DNA from: Ichthyobacterium seriolicida
GTDB lineage: Bacteria; Bacteroidota; Bacteroidia; Flavobacteriales; Ichthyobacteriaceae
Length of the DNA stretch: 64,000 nt
Reading direction: 5' to 3'
Assembly (NCBI RefSeq): GCF_002369955.1
Contig: NZ_AP014564.1
Location: 556,893-620,892 of the forward strand
Below the pieces are notes generated by a model. That model worked only from the letters and a program-made list of their open reading frames with translations, did no database searches and was not told the origin of the DNA. The first letter of the stretch is position 1. Each line of letters begins with the position of its first letter. Below are positions 53,687-63,045 of the stretch, piece by piece. The position numbers were made by a program, and so were the translations under genes.

Positions 53687-53694
53687 ACATTTGC
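53687..53694 (+). promoter_or_regulatory. -7 promoter element (TACATTTG) of tyrS
   Basis: TACATTTG matches TAnnTTTG exactly, 34 bp before the tyrS ATG. No well-spaced -33 element is seen. Confidence 0.5.
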
Positions 53695-53728
53695 GCCTTA
53701 ATTTTTTCATCGAAAAAAAGTTTTCTAT

Positions 53729-55021
53729 ATGCGTGATTTTATAGAAGAGTTGAGCTGGAGGGGGATGATACAAGACAAGACTCCAGGGGTAGAAGAGCAG
53801 CTCAAAAAAGAGATAACATCGGCCTATCTGGGTATAGATCCTACTTCAGATTCTCTTCACATAGGTCATTTGGTGGGAGTTATAATGTTAAAGCACTTTC
53901 AAAAAGCTGGACATATTCCCATAGCTCTCTTAGGTGGGGCCACTGGAATGATAGGAGATCCCTCTGGAAAATCTAAAGAGCGAAACCTCTTAGACGAGGA
54001 GGTTTTGAGATATAATCAAAATTGCATAAAAGAGCAATTAACCCGTTTTTTAGATTTTTCAGATCAGAGGCCTAATGCGGCACAGTTGGTAAATAATTAC
54101 GATTGGGTGAAAGATATTTCTTTTTTAGACTTTATAAGAGATATAGGCAAACACATTACTGTAAACTATATGATGTCAAAGGAATCTGTAAGAAAACGAA
54201 TATCTTCAGATTCTAGTGAAGGTATGTCTTTTACTGAATTCACATATCAACTGGTTCAGGGATTAGACTTTTTACATCTTTATAAAAACAATAATTGTAA
54301 ACTGCAGATAGGGGGTTCAGATCAATGGGGGAACATAACAACGGGCACAGAATTGATAAGGAGAAAGACAGGAGGAGAAGCATTTGCCATCACCTGTCCT
54401 TTGATAACTAATTCTAACGGCATGAAATTCGGCAAGACAGAAGAGGGAAATATATGGTTGGATAGAAAAAAGACTTCACCTTATAAATTCTATCAATTTT
54501 GGTTGAACATATCTGATCAAGACGCTGAAAAATATCTGAAAATATTCACTTCTTTAAAAGAAGAAGAAGTATTAGATTTGATAAAAGAACATCGAGAGTC
54601 TCCTAATCTTAGTAAGGCTCAAAAAGTATTAGCTGTAGAGTTGACTACAATGGTTCACTCGCGTGAAGATTGCCATATGGCTATAGAAGCTTCAGAGATT
54701 TTATTTGGGAAATCTACTTATGAGAGTTTACAAAACATATCTGAGGAGAGATTATTAGAAGTTTTCCAAGGGGTTCCTCAAGGGGATATATCTAAAGAAA
54801 TAATAAATGACGGCATAGATATTTTATCGCTTATATCTCATACTAGGGGTTTTGTGAATTCTAATTCAGAGGCTAGAAGAGCTATAAAAGAGAACTCCAT
54901 ATCTGTTAATAAAAAAAAGATAGATGAATCTTTTACTGTTACCTCGGAAGACTTTTTGCAGAACAAGTATATTTTGTTACAGAGAGGTAAAAAGAACTAT
55001 TTCGTTTTAAGGATTAAATAA
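53729..55021 (+). CDS. tyrS: Tyrosyl-tRNA synthetase
   Basis: The 430-residue class I enzyme charges tRNA-Tyr. The Rossmann fold carries the HIGH-like motif [11 protein letters not shown] and [18 protein letters not shown]. The tyrosine pocket is [12 protein letters not shown] and [14 protein letters not shown]. The KMSKS counterpart is [11 protein letters not shown]. The C-terminal S4 RNA-binding domain (residues 365-430, [18 protein letters not shown]) is complete. Length is normal. Its start lies 34 bp after a promoter match, and rpe follows after 42 bp. Confidence 0.96.
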   Translation: MRDFIEELSWRGMIQDKTPGVEEQLKKEITSAYLGIDPTSDSLHIGHLVGVIMLKHFQKAGHIPIALLGGATGMIGDPSGKSKERNLLDEEVLRYNQNCIKEQLTRFLDFSDQRPNAAQLVNNYDWVKDISFLDFIRDIGKHITVNYMMSKESVRKRISSDSSEGMSFTEFTYQLVQGLDFLHLYKNNNCKLQIGGSDQWGNITTGTELIRRKTGGEAFAITCPLITNSNGMKFGKTEEGNIWLDRKKTSPYKFYQFWLNISDQDAEKYLKIFTSLKEEEVLDLIKEHRESPNLSKAQKVLAVELTTMVHSREDCHMAIEASEILFGKSTYESLQNISEERLLEVFQGVPQGDISKEIINDGIDILSLISHTRGFVNSNSEARRAIKENSISVNKKKIDESFTVTSEDFLQNKYILLQRGKKNYFVLRIK

Positions 55022-55063
55022 TTTCTATTTCTTCGAGAAAGTTATTTAAAATATCACAATTTT

Positions 55064-55720
55064 ATGAAGACAAAAATTATCGCTCCCTCTATATTATCTG
55101 CTGATTTTGCCAATTTACAAAAGGATATAGAAATGGTAAATTCTAGTCAGGCAGATTGGTTCCATATAGATGTTATGGATGGTTTGTTTGTGCCTAATAT
55201 ATCCTTTGGGATGCCTGTAATAAAGGCTATAAAAAACCATGCTACAAAAACTTTGGACGTACATTTGATGATAACAAATCCCGATAGATATATATCTTAT
55301 TTCAGAGAGGCGGGAGCTGATGTTTTAACAGTTCATTATGAAGCTTGTAATCATTTACACAGAACTATTCATTCTATAAAGGAGAAGGGCATGCTTTCGG
55401 GAGTAGCTATAAATCCTCATAGCTCTGTAAATCTTTTGGAAGATATAATATGTGATGTAGATTTAGTTCTGATAATGTCTGTAAACCCTGGCTTTGGTGG
55501 ACAAAAATTCATAGAGGGGACTTATGATAAAATCAGAGCTTTAAAAGAGCTTATCGAGAGAAAAAAGAGTAATGCTCTTATAGAGGTAGATGGAGGGGTC
55601 AGTCTGAGTAATTTTGAGAAGTTATTCAATTCTGGGGCAGATGTTTTGGTAGCTGGAAACTCTATTTTTAGTTCTGAAAATCCAGAGCTAACTATAAGTA
55701 AATTAAAGAATTGTTTATAA
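55064..55720 (+). CDS. rpe: Ribulose-phosphate 3-epimerase
   Basis: The 218-residue TIM-barrel enzyme of the pentose phosphate pathway interconverts ribulose-5-P and xylulose-5-P. Visible signatures are IIAPSILSADFANL (strand 1), WFHIDVMDGLFVPNISFG with metal His and Asp, TLDVHLMI with the second metal His, MSVNPGFGGQKFI and the phosphate-binding IEVDGGVS and LVAGNSIF near the end. It is 4 bp before purK and 42 bp after tyrS, so the three genes are probably one transcript. Confidence 0.96.
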   Translation: MKTKIIAPSILSADFANLQKDIEMVNSSQADWFHIDVMDGLFVPNISFGMPVIKAIKNHATKTLDVHLMITNPDRYISYFREAGADVLTVHYEACNHLHRTIHSIKEKGMLSGVAINPHSSVNLLEDIICDVDLVLIMSVNPGFGGQKFIEGTYDKIRALKELIERKKSNALIEVDGGVSLSNFEKLFNSGADVLVAGNSIFSSENPELTISKLKNCL

Positions 55721-55724
55721 CAAA

Positions 55725-56876
55725 ATGTGTTTTTCTTCAGATTTTAAATTAGGCATATTGGGAGGAGGTCAGCTCGGTAAGATGTTGCTAAACGAAACTA
55801 GGAAATTAGATATTTTCACTAAAGTTTTAGATCCATCAGATAGTTCCCCTTGTAAAATTGGCAGTAATGAATTTGTAAAAGGTGATATTACAGACTTCAA
55901 AACGGTATATGAATTTGGCAAAAGTGTAGATGTACTTACTTTTGAGATAGAGAAGGTAAATGTACAAGCCCTCAAAAAATTGAAAAGTGAGGGAATAGGA
56001 GTGTATCCTCCTCCAGAGGAGTTAGAATTAATACAGAATAAGGCTGTACAAAAGAAGTTCTATCTAGAAAACGATATTCCCACATCTCCATTTAGTCTTT
56101 TTGCCAATAAGAGAAGTTTGATAGAGGCGGTAAAAAATTCGGAAATAGATTTTCCTTTTGTATGGAAGTCTACTATGTTTGGATACGATGGAAAAGGGGT
56201 TTGCATAGTCCAAAAAGAAAGTGATTTAGAGGCTTTAACAGATGGAGAATGTATAGCAGAGGATTTAGTTTCTGTAAAAAAGGAGTTATCAATGATAGTT
56301 GCTAAAAATCCTTCTGGAGATTTCAAGGCCTATCCTCTAGTAGAGATGGAATTTGATAAAGAGTCTAATCAGGTGGAATACATCCTTTGTCCTGCTCGTT
56401 TAGATAGGGCATTGTGTGATAAAGCAAGAGATATAGCTATTAGAGTATCTCAAAAGATGAATATAGTAGGGCTTTTGGCCATAGAGATGTTTCAGACTCA
56501 AGACGATGAAATATTGGTAAACGAAGTAGCTCCTCGCCCTCATAACAGTGGTCATTATAGTATAGAGGGATCTTATACTTCTCAATTTGAGCAACATTTG
56601 AGAGCTATTTTAGATTTACCTCTTGGAAGTACAGAGAGTAAAACGCCTGCCGTCATGGTAAATATTGTAGGTAAAGAAGGTCATGAAGGACCAGTCTATT
56701 ATAAGGGCATGACAGATATATTGAAAATAGAGGGAATAACACCTCATATATACGGAAAGAAACAGACTCTACCATTTAGAAAGATGGGACACGTGACAGT
56801 TGTAGATACAGATATTGATAGAGCCAAGGCGAAGGCAGAAAAGATAAAAGACTTATTAGAGGTTATAAGTATTTAA
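55725..56876 (+). CDS. purK: 5-(carboxyamino)imidazole ribonucleotide synthase
   Basis: The 383-residue ATP-grasp enzyme makes N5-CAIR from AIR, ATP and bicarbonate in purine synthesis. It starts LGILGGGQLGKMLLNETRKL (pre-ATP-grasp Rossmann). The central ATP-grasp contains FVWKSTMFGYDGKGV, ALTDGECIAEDLVSVKKELS and EMFQTQDDEILVNEVAPRPHNSGH-type metal and substrate motifs; the last reads NEVAPRPHNSGHY. The C-terminal GHVTVVDTDIDRAKAKAE is also typical. The partner purE is not in the window. It converges with tsaD, whose stop is 5 bp away, so the two transcripts overlap at their ends. Confidence 0.95.
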   Translation: MCFSSDFKLGILGGGQLGKMLLNETRKLDIFTKVLDPSDSSPCKIGSNEFVKGDITDFKTVYEFGKSVDVLTFEIEKVNVQALKKLKSEGIGVYPPPEELELIQNKAVQKKFYLENDIPTSPFSLFANKRSLIEAVKNSEIDFPFVWKSTMFGYDGKGVCIVQKESDLEALTDGECIAEDLVSVKKELSMIVAKNPSGDFKAYPLVEMEFDKESNQVEYILCPARLDRALCDKARDIAIRVSQKMNIVGLLAIEMFQTQDDEILVNEVAPRPHNSGHYSIEGSYTSQFEQHLRAILDLPLGSTESKTPAVMVNIVGKEGHEGPVYYKGMTDILKIEGITPHIYGKKQTLPFRKMGHVTVVDTDIDRAKAKAEKIKDLLEVISI

Positions 56877-56881
56877 ATAGT

Positions 56882-57901
56882 TTAGAATTTCATCCTAGAT
56901 TTTGAGGAGATAGACATATTAGAGAAATCATTTTTTAGGTATTTGAAATAAGCTGTGATTGCTATCATAGCTGCGTTATCGGTGCAGTATTCAAAAGGGA
57001 GAATATGCGTTTTCCATCCGAATTTGTCTCTGTATTTTGTCAATTCTTCTCTTATTCGAGAGTTAGAAGATACTCCTCCAGCTAAGGCTATATTTTTTAT
57101 TCCTCTTTCTAAACTGGCTTTTAGTAGCTTGCTTAAAAGCGTCTCTACTATAGTGTATTGTATAGAAGCACATATATCTTCTATATTGTCTATTATAAAT
57201 TTGTCGTTATCCTTAGTGTTTTTCTTCAAGAAGTACAGTATATTAGTTTTGAGTCCGCTAAAGCTAAAATTCAGACCCTCTACCTTAGGTTGTGTGAATT
57301 TAAAGGATAAAGGGTTACCTGTTTTAGCATATTTATCTATTAACATGCCACCTGGATAAGATAGACCTAACATTCTAGCGCTTTTATCAAATAGTTCTCC
57401 CACGGCGTCGTCTATAGTTTCTCCTATGACTTGCATATCAAAATAATCACGAACTTCTACTATCTGTGTATGTCCTCCAGATATTGTCAGACACAAGAAA
57501 GGGAACTCAGGCTTAGAGTGATTCTCTCTTTCTATGAAATGAGCTAAAATATGGCCTTGCATATGGTTTATTCCTATCAATGGAATCCCTAAAGCCATAC
57601 TCATACTCTTTGCAAATGAAGAGCCTACTAATAAGGATCCTAGCAGCCCTGGACCTTCTGTAAAGGCTATAGCGTTTAGATCTTTTTTTTCTACTTTCGC
57701 GAGATCTAACGCTCGTTGTAAGGTGGGAACGATGTTTTGTAGATGTGACCTCGAGGCTAGCTCGGGGACTACACCCCCGAATTCTTCGTGTACAGATTGA
57801 CTAGCAACTATGTTGGAGAGTATTGCTCTATCTCGAATTACAGCGACACCTGTGTCGTCGCAGGAAGATTCTATGCCTAGAATAGTGATTTCTGTTTTCA
57901 T
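56882..57901 (-). CDS. tsaD: tRNA N6-adenosine threonylcarbamoyltransferase subunit TsaD
   Basis: The 339-residue ASKHA-fold enzyme transfers threonylcarbamoyl to A37 of ANN-reading tRNAs, with TsaB and TsaE. Typical motifs: ILGIESSCDDTGVAV at the N-terminus, ATSQSVHEEFGGVVPELASR-like SVHEEFGGVVPELASR, the metal-binding histidines of GINHMQGHILAH, LTISGGHTQIVEV, and the later IALAGGVSSNSRIREEL and TDNAAMIA. Length is normal. It is divergent from tamB with only 27 bp between start codons, so the promoters must overlap the neighbouring gene ends. Confidence 0.96.
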   Translation of the reverse strand: MKTEITILGIESSCDDTGVAVIRDRAILSNIVASQSVHEEFGGVVPELASRSHLQNIVPTLQRALDLAKVEKKDLNAIAFTEGPGLLGSLLVGSSFAKSMSMALGIPLIGINHMQGHILAHFIERENHSKPEFPFLCLTISGGHTQIVEVRDYFDMQVIGETIDDAVGELFDKSARMLGLSYPGGMLIDKYAKTGNPLSFKFTQPKVEGLNFSFSGLKTNILYFLKKNTKDNDKFIIDNIEDICASIQYTIVETLLSKLLKASLERGIKNIALAGGVSSNSRIREELTKYRDKFGWKTHILPFEYCTDNAAMIAITAYFKYLKNDFSNMSISSKSRMKF

Positions 57902-57928
57902 ATTATTCTAAGCAAAAGTAATATATAG

Positions 57929-60900
57929 ATGACTAAAAAAAAAAAGAGGAGAAAAGGTATAATAATCATAAGTATATTTCTATTTCTTATGGCATTATTT
58001 ATATCCGTACTCAATCTAAAAGCGGTACAGACATCTCTTGTAAAGAGCATAGTTGAGGGTATTTTAAAAAATTCCAATAATAGAGTAGAAATAGGAGAAG
58101 TAGATATTTCATTTTTTGGGGATTGCATTTTTAAGGAGATATTCATACCAGATCATCACAACGATACCCTAGTATATATTCCCTATGCTAAAATAGATTT
58201 TAGAAGTTATGGACTAGTAGATAAGACTATATCTATCAAAGAGGCTGTACTAAGAGAGATATACCTTAAGATGAAGTATTACAAAGGTGAGGATAAGGAT
58301 AACCTCAGAGAATTTTTGTATTCATTATCAGACAGTAACAGAGATAGTATTCCCTCTATCGATAAGAATCTATTTGAGGTAGATAAAATACGATTAATAA
58401 ATTCTAAATACAGTTATATAGACGAAAGTCTTTCTGCTCCTGTAATTATAGCTGATAATATAAATAGCACATTTACAAATGTATTTTTGAGAGACAGCTT
58501 ACATGTAGATATTAAAATAAATTCTTTAGAAGAGGTTAGAGGTGTGAATTGCACTAATCTACAGACAAGTCTCGTAGCGAATTCTGAAAAAATATCTTTT
58601 ACTAATACTAAGTTATCTACTTCTAAGAGTGATTTAAATCTTGCTCATATAGATTTTAATTGGGGCGATAAACCTGTAGATAGCCTGAAAATGGATATTG
58701 TTTTGAATAAGTCAAAGATATCTATGGCAGAAATAGGTCGTTATATACCTAGTGTAAAATCTCATGAAAGTCTTCATGTATCTGGAATATTTAAAGGCCC
58801 TATTTCAGATTTTAAGACAGGGGAAATAAAGATATCTTCAATAGATAATACTGACAGCTCTACTTTAAAAATGCATTTGAAAAAACAAGGGAAAGGGTAC
58901 GGTTTAAAAATAGACCTTTTAGATTTGAATGTGAATTATGATAGATGTATCAAATTAGTTCCTCAGCTCGATAGTTTAATGCCCAATTTAACAGGTACAG
59001 AGCGGTTTAATATAGCCGGATATATGTATTTAAGTAAGGATTCTATCTCTATAAGAGGGGAGGGGACTAGCACCATAGGAGATTTTTCCATAAGAGAATT
59101 ACAACTAATTGATAATCGCAACTACAATGGGAAAATCAACATAAAAAACTTCAATCTAAGCTCTGTTGTAAAGGATATTGATTTACAAAATGTAACTGGA
59201 GAAATAAACCTATACGGCAGTGACTTTGAAAAAGAGAAGGCTTTGATATATCTAAAATCTAATATTCTATCGGCTGATTATAACGGTTATAGTTATAGAA
59301 ACATGCAAATGGAGATGGATGCAAAAAAGGGATTGTATTCTATTTGGACTTCTGTAAATGACCCTAAAGCTAGGATCAGATTGACAGGTATTTTAGATAT
59401 GAGAGGTCTTTTAAACAAATACGATTTAGAAATAAATTTTAATAAGTTTCTGTTATTTCCTGTGAATTTATCTAAAGAAGAGGGAGTAAGTATCAGTTCT
59501 CGTATAAGGGCCAGATTAGAGGGAAATGAAATTAAAAATATGACTGGAAGTGTGGTCTTGAGAAACACTTATTACGGAAAAGAAGGGGTATACGATAATT
59601 TTAATGATCTGTCATTTATTTCTAGTATAAACAATGGGAGACGCTTTTTAAGTGTAAAATCTGGTAATGATTTACAGGGAAGGATTGAGGGAAAGTTTAA
59701 CTATGTTCAGATTTTAGATTTAGTTAAAAATTCCATAGGGAAGATGTACAAAAACTATAGGCCAGTTGAAGTAGATGAGAATCAACAGATATCATTTAAA
59801 TTCAAACTGAATAAATTACACTTAAAATCCCTGCTTCCAAACTTTATAATAGGCAGCGAAATGGAATTCGCTGGAAATATAGATGGAGATAAAAACGATA
59901 TGAAAATATCTCTATATTCTGACAAAGTGAGTTTGGATAATATAAGTTTTGACAATATCGTTTTTAATTTCGACACAAAAAGCAAACATGTAAACACTTA
60001 TCTGTCAGCTGATGGGATGAATATTTACAAATACAGGGCAACCAAATTAGAGTTATTGTCTTCTCATCAAAATGATAGTATATCCATACTCACAACTGTT
60101 AATTTAGATAAGTATAACAAAGGCATTTCTAAAATTATAGCATATCAAACTTTCGATAAAGAAGGTCGCTTTGTTTTGGGATTAAATGAGACGCATCTAT
60201 ATATGGGTGATGAAACATGGATTTTTGACAAAAAAAACAATTCAAATTTTGTGATGGATGTAGACACCTATAAAGGTGTATTGAGCAATACATCTTTTAG
60301 GAGCGATGATAAAAGTGTAAATATAAAAGGTGCTATTAAAAGTAAAAGCGATAAGTATGTGCATTTATCTGCTAAAAATCTGTCGTTAAAGAGTATAAGT
60401 AAATTTTTCTTAGGTACTGAGATAAGTGGAATTATAAATGGAGATATTCGAATTCACACGGATGGGGAAATATATAAACCTCTTATAAATATAGGTATAG
60501 ACCAAATCGTCTGGAACGATATGAAGTACGATAGAATGTCTTTAAACACAAAGTTTAATCACAATACTAAATCCAATTATACAAAGATTGATATTACAGA
60601 TAAAAACAAACGCATTTTAGTAGGTAGGGGGCATTTCTATTATTTAAGGAATAATAAAAATATAAATATGACTCTAATGCTATCAGATATTGACTTATCT
60701 CCTATGAATTACTACACAAAGTTGGCATTAGATAATATTCGAGGAAAAGCATACGGTCATGTCAATATAGGTGGTTCTATTGGCGCCCCTAAGTTTTATG
60801 GAACTTTAAAGTTAAAGAATGCTGGACTTAAACAACCATTTATAGGTGTAGATTTTAGCTTTGAAGAGGATTCAAAAATTTATTTGAAGGATGATAAAAT

Positions 60901-62209
60901 ACATATTGATAAAATCAACTTAGAGGATACCAAGTATAAGACTAAATATCAATTATTAGGTGATTTATCCCACAATTCTTACAGAGACTGGGAATTGTCA
61001 CTAAAAATATTATTCAACAATGGATTACTTCTAAACACCACATATAAAGACAATAAAGATTACAATGGCATTTTATTTGCTTCTGGCAGAGTAAATATTA
61101 CAGGTAAAATTACAGAGCCTTCCATAGATGTAGTTGCTTCTACAAATAATCATACTGTGATAAATATACCTTTGAGATCTAATAGAGAAATTAAAGAGTA
61201 TAATTTTATCAACTTCAAGAAAGATGAAAAGGAAGAAATATCAATCCAAAAAACGGAAACTACTGGAAAGGGTTTAGACTTTAAGTTAGATTTGAAAGTG
61301 ACTCAAGATGCTCTGGCTAAAATTATTTTTAGCCCATCTGTGGGAGATGTTATAAGTGCTCGCGGGGAAGGCGATATGACTTTAGATGTAAATTCTATGG
61401 GTAAATTCAATATTTATGGTAGTTATATAATAAGGGAAGGGCTGTATAAATTTACCCTTGGAAATATTTTAAATGTAGATTTTAAGTTGCAAGAAGATAG
61501 TTCTATATCTTGGAACGGATTAATCGAGGATGCAGATTTAGATATAACAGGAACATATAAGCTAAGTGCTAATACTTCACCAATCACGTTAGAAAATTAT
61601 ACAGAACAATCTAAAAGTGTGAACGTTCAACTAAAACTTGGCCTAAATAAAAAATTAAATAATCCAGAGTTCAAGTTGGATATAGATTTGTTAGATGCAG
61701 GAGATGAATTAAAAAATAGGTTTAATAATCTTATGGAGGATAATCCAAATAATAAGAAAAATCAATTTTTATCACTACTTACTATGAAAACTTTCATTCC
61801 TGTCAGCGATAATATAAATGAAGAGTTTAGAGAGCCATCAAATACTCCTTACAGGGTATTGGCCGATCAGTTTTCTAGTTTTTTGTCTACACTAAGCGAT
61901 GAATTTGATTTCAAACTAGATTACATAGATAATTATAAAACAGACGAGAATAGTTCTAAATTGCTAGAAGTAGGCATATCCACAAGACAGTTTTTTAAAA
62001 ATAGGGTGAAGATAAATTCTCAGTTTAGAATGCCAGTGGGTGCAGATAAAAGCAATAAAATTTTACCTGAATTAGATGCTGAAGTATCTATTAGTAATGA
62101 TGGTAAAATAAAATTAAAGACTTTTAGCAGGCATAATAAATCTATAAACAGTACTCTCCCAAACGGCTTTACAAATGGAGTTGGCATAAGCATAAGAAAA
62201 GATTTTTGA
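57929..62209 (+). CDS. tamB: Translocation and assembly module protein TamB (DUF490)
   Basis: The 1426-residue AsmA-like envelope protein is thought to bridge inner and outer membrane and move phospholipid or help insert barrels. It has a basic N-terminus and one anchor helix (about 10-32, GIIIISIFLFLMALFISVL). A very long repeated beta-strand region forming the lipid groove follows. The C-terminal TamB domain is at about 1080-1426 (GEGDMTLDVNSMGKFNIYGSY, IREGLYKFTLGNILNVDFKL, LLEVGISTRQFFKNRVKINS). Length and order are typical for Bacteroidota, and the divergent tsaD-tamB pairing is common in flavobacteria. The TamA-like partner is not next to it. Confidence 0.93.
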   Translation: MTKKKKRRKGIIIISIFLFLMALFISVLNLKAVQTSLVKSIVEGILKNSNNRVEIGEVDISFFGDCIFKEIFIPDHHNDTLVYIPYAKIDFRSYGLVDKTISIKEAVLREIYLKMKYYKGEDKDNLREFLYSLSDSNRDSIPSIDKNLFEVDKIRLINSKYSYIDESLSAPVIIADNINSTFTNVFLRDSLHVDIKINSLEEVRGVNCTNLQTSLVANSEKISFTNTKLSTSKSDLNLAHIDFNWGDKPVDSLKMDIVLNKSKISMAEIGRYIPSVKSHESLHVSGIFKGPISDFKTGEIKISSIDNTDSSTLKMHLKKQGKGYGLKIDLLDLNVNYDRCIKLVPQLDSLMPNLTGTERFNIAGYMYLSKDSISIRGEGTSTIGDFSIRELQLIDNRNYNGKINIKNFNLSSVVKDIDLQNVTGEINLYGSDFEKEKALIYLKSNILSADYNGYSYRNMQMEMDAKKGLYSIWTSVNDPKARIRLTGILDMRGLLNKYDLEINFNKFLLFPVNLSKEEGVSISSRIRARLEGNEIKNMTGSVVLRNTYYGKEGVYDNFNDLSFISSINNGRRFLSVKSGNDLQGRIEGKFNYVQILDLVKNSIGKMYKNYRPVEVDENQQISFKFKLNKLHLKSLLPNFIIGSEMEFAGNIDGDKNDMKISLYSDKVSLDNISFDNIVFNFDTKSKHVNTYLSADGMNIYKYRATKLELLSSHQNDSISILTTVNLDKYNKGISKIIAYQTFDKEGRFVLGLNETHLYMGDETWIFDKKNNSNFVMDVDTYKGVLSNTSFRSDDKSVNIKGAIKSKSDKYVHLSAKNLSLKSISKFFLGTEISGIINGDIRIHTDGEIYKPLINIGIDQIVWNDMKYDRMSLNTKFNHNTKSNYTKIDITDKNKRILVGRGHFYYLRNNKNINMTLMLSDIDLSPMNYYTKLALDNIRGKAYGHVNIGGSIGAPKFYGTLKLKNAGLKQPFIGVDFSFEEDSKIYLKDDKIHIDKINLEDTKYKTKYQLLGDLSHNSYRDWELSLKILFNNGLLLNTTYKDNKDYNGILFASGRVNITGKITEPSIDVVASTNNHTVINIPLRSNREIKEYNFINFKKDEKEEISIQKTETTGKGLDFKLDLKVTQDALAKIIFSPSVGDVISARGEGDMTLDVNSMGKFNIYGSYIIREGLYKFTLGNILNVDFKLQEDSSISWNGLIEDADLDITGTYKLSANTSPITLENYTEQSKSVNVQLKLGLNKKLNNPEFKLDIDLLDAGDELKNRFNNLMEDNPNNKKNQFLSLLTMKTFIPVSDNINEEFREPSNTPYRVLADQFSSFLSTLSDEFDFKLDYIDNYKTDENSSKLLEVGISTRQFFKNRVKINSQFRMPVGADKSNKILPELDAEVSISNDGKIKLKTFSRHNKSINSTLPNGFTNGVGISIRKDF

Positions 62210-62413
62210 TTCTAGATAATTTATTTAAACCCCTGTGATGTTATTTAGTTAATAGCCCCTTAGTTTACTAAGGAGCTTAGAATCAGGCTTTTAGATTAAA
62301 ATTTAGAGTATTTTGAAATTTTTTGAAAAAAACCGTTCGTTTATAAAAACGGCAAAAACAGGTATAAATAGTAAAGTTTTTTCTTAGAATTAAATCCTCT
62401 TTAACCTACTGGT

Positions 62414-62674
62414 CTAAGTAGTAGTAGCTTGAGCTGTTTCCTTAACAGTCTCAGTAACTTTTTGAGCAGCTTTCTCAACAGCAACAATGACTTTTGTTAA
62501 GATCAGAAATAGCTTCCTGAGCTTTTTCAGCACCTTCAATAGCTCGCCTTATCTGTTTTGAACATCTACAGCTTCTTGAGCAACTTGTTGTAAAGCAATA
62601 AAAGGGTTTGAAGTATTAGAAACTTTAGCAGCAGCTTGATTAGCTAAACCAATAGCAATGCTAGAGAAACTAGT
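62414..62674 (-). pseudogene. Remnant of an Ala-rich coiled-coil lipoprotein
   Basis: On the minus strand, translation in shifting frames gives IAIGLANQAAAKVSN, LQQVAQEAVDVQN, then AIEGAEKAQEAIS and finally VEKAAQKVTETVKETAQATT before a stop at 62414. The style matches the C-terminal helices of the 22196 lipoprotein. At least two frameshifts are present. The 5' part is cut off where a MITE starts at 62675. 62210-62413 shows nothing recognisable. Confidence 0.65.
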
Positions 62675-62905
62675 AACCTGAGTTCGATTAATAAAACCGC
62701 TTGAATCCTTTGATTTTATTTGGATTTTAAGTAAATGCCCTTTTGGTTTTGGGCTCTTTTTATGCTTATGAGGCTGATTTAGTCGGAATTTAAGAATTCT
62801 TACGCTAAAACATTCTATTTATCATAAATATGAGTCTCTTTAATTCTAGTTAATTCAAGCCTTTCAAGCATTTTTACCAAACAAATTATTAATCGAACTC
62901 AGGTT
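62675..62905. repeat. IS982-type MITE, 231 bp
   Basis: The ends are AACCTGAGTTCGATTAATAA and the same sequence reversed, the best-preserved pair in the window. The body holds no frame. It interrupts the Ala-rich lipoprotein remnant. Confidence 0.88.
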
Positions 62906-62913
62906 TTTAATTA

Positions 62914-62938
62914 AGCAAATTATTAATCGAGCTCAGGT
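62914..62938. repeat. IS982-type MITE end (solo)
   Basis: ATTATTAATCGAGCTCAGGTT repeats the right end of the preceding MITE, one base different, 9 bp further on. 62939-63045 is otherwise featureless. Confidence 0.6.
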
Positions 62939-63045
62939 TTATACTTCCAATTCTACCTCTTTTTATATTCAAATTATTTTTATATATTGCGACAGCGTAT
63001 TTTTTTAACTTTTAATATTTTTAATTATGGAAATGAGTAAATTAA

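Noticed and set aside
62255-62275. CCTTAG/CTAAGG hairpin after tamB as a terminator
   Set aside because: The stem is only 6 bp and is not followed by a T-run.
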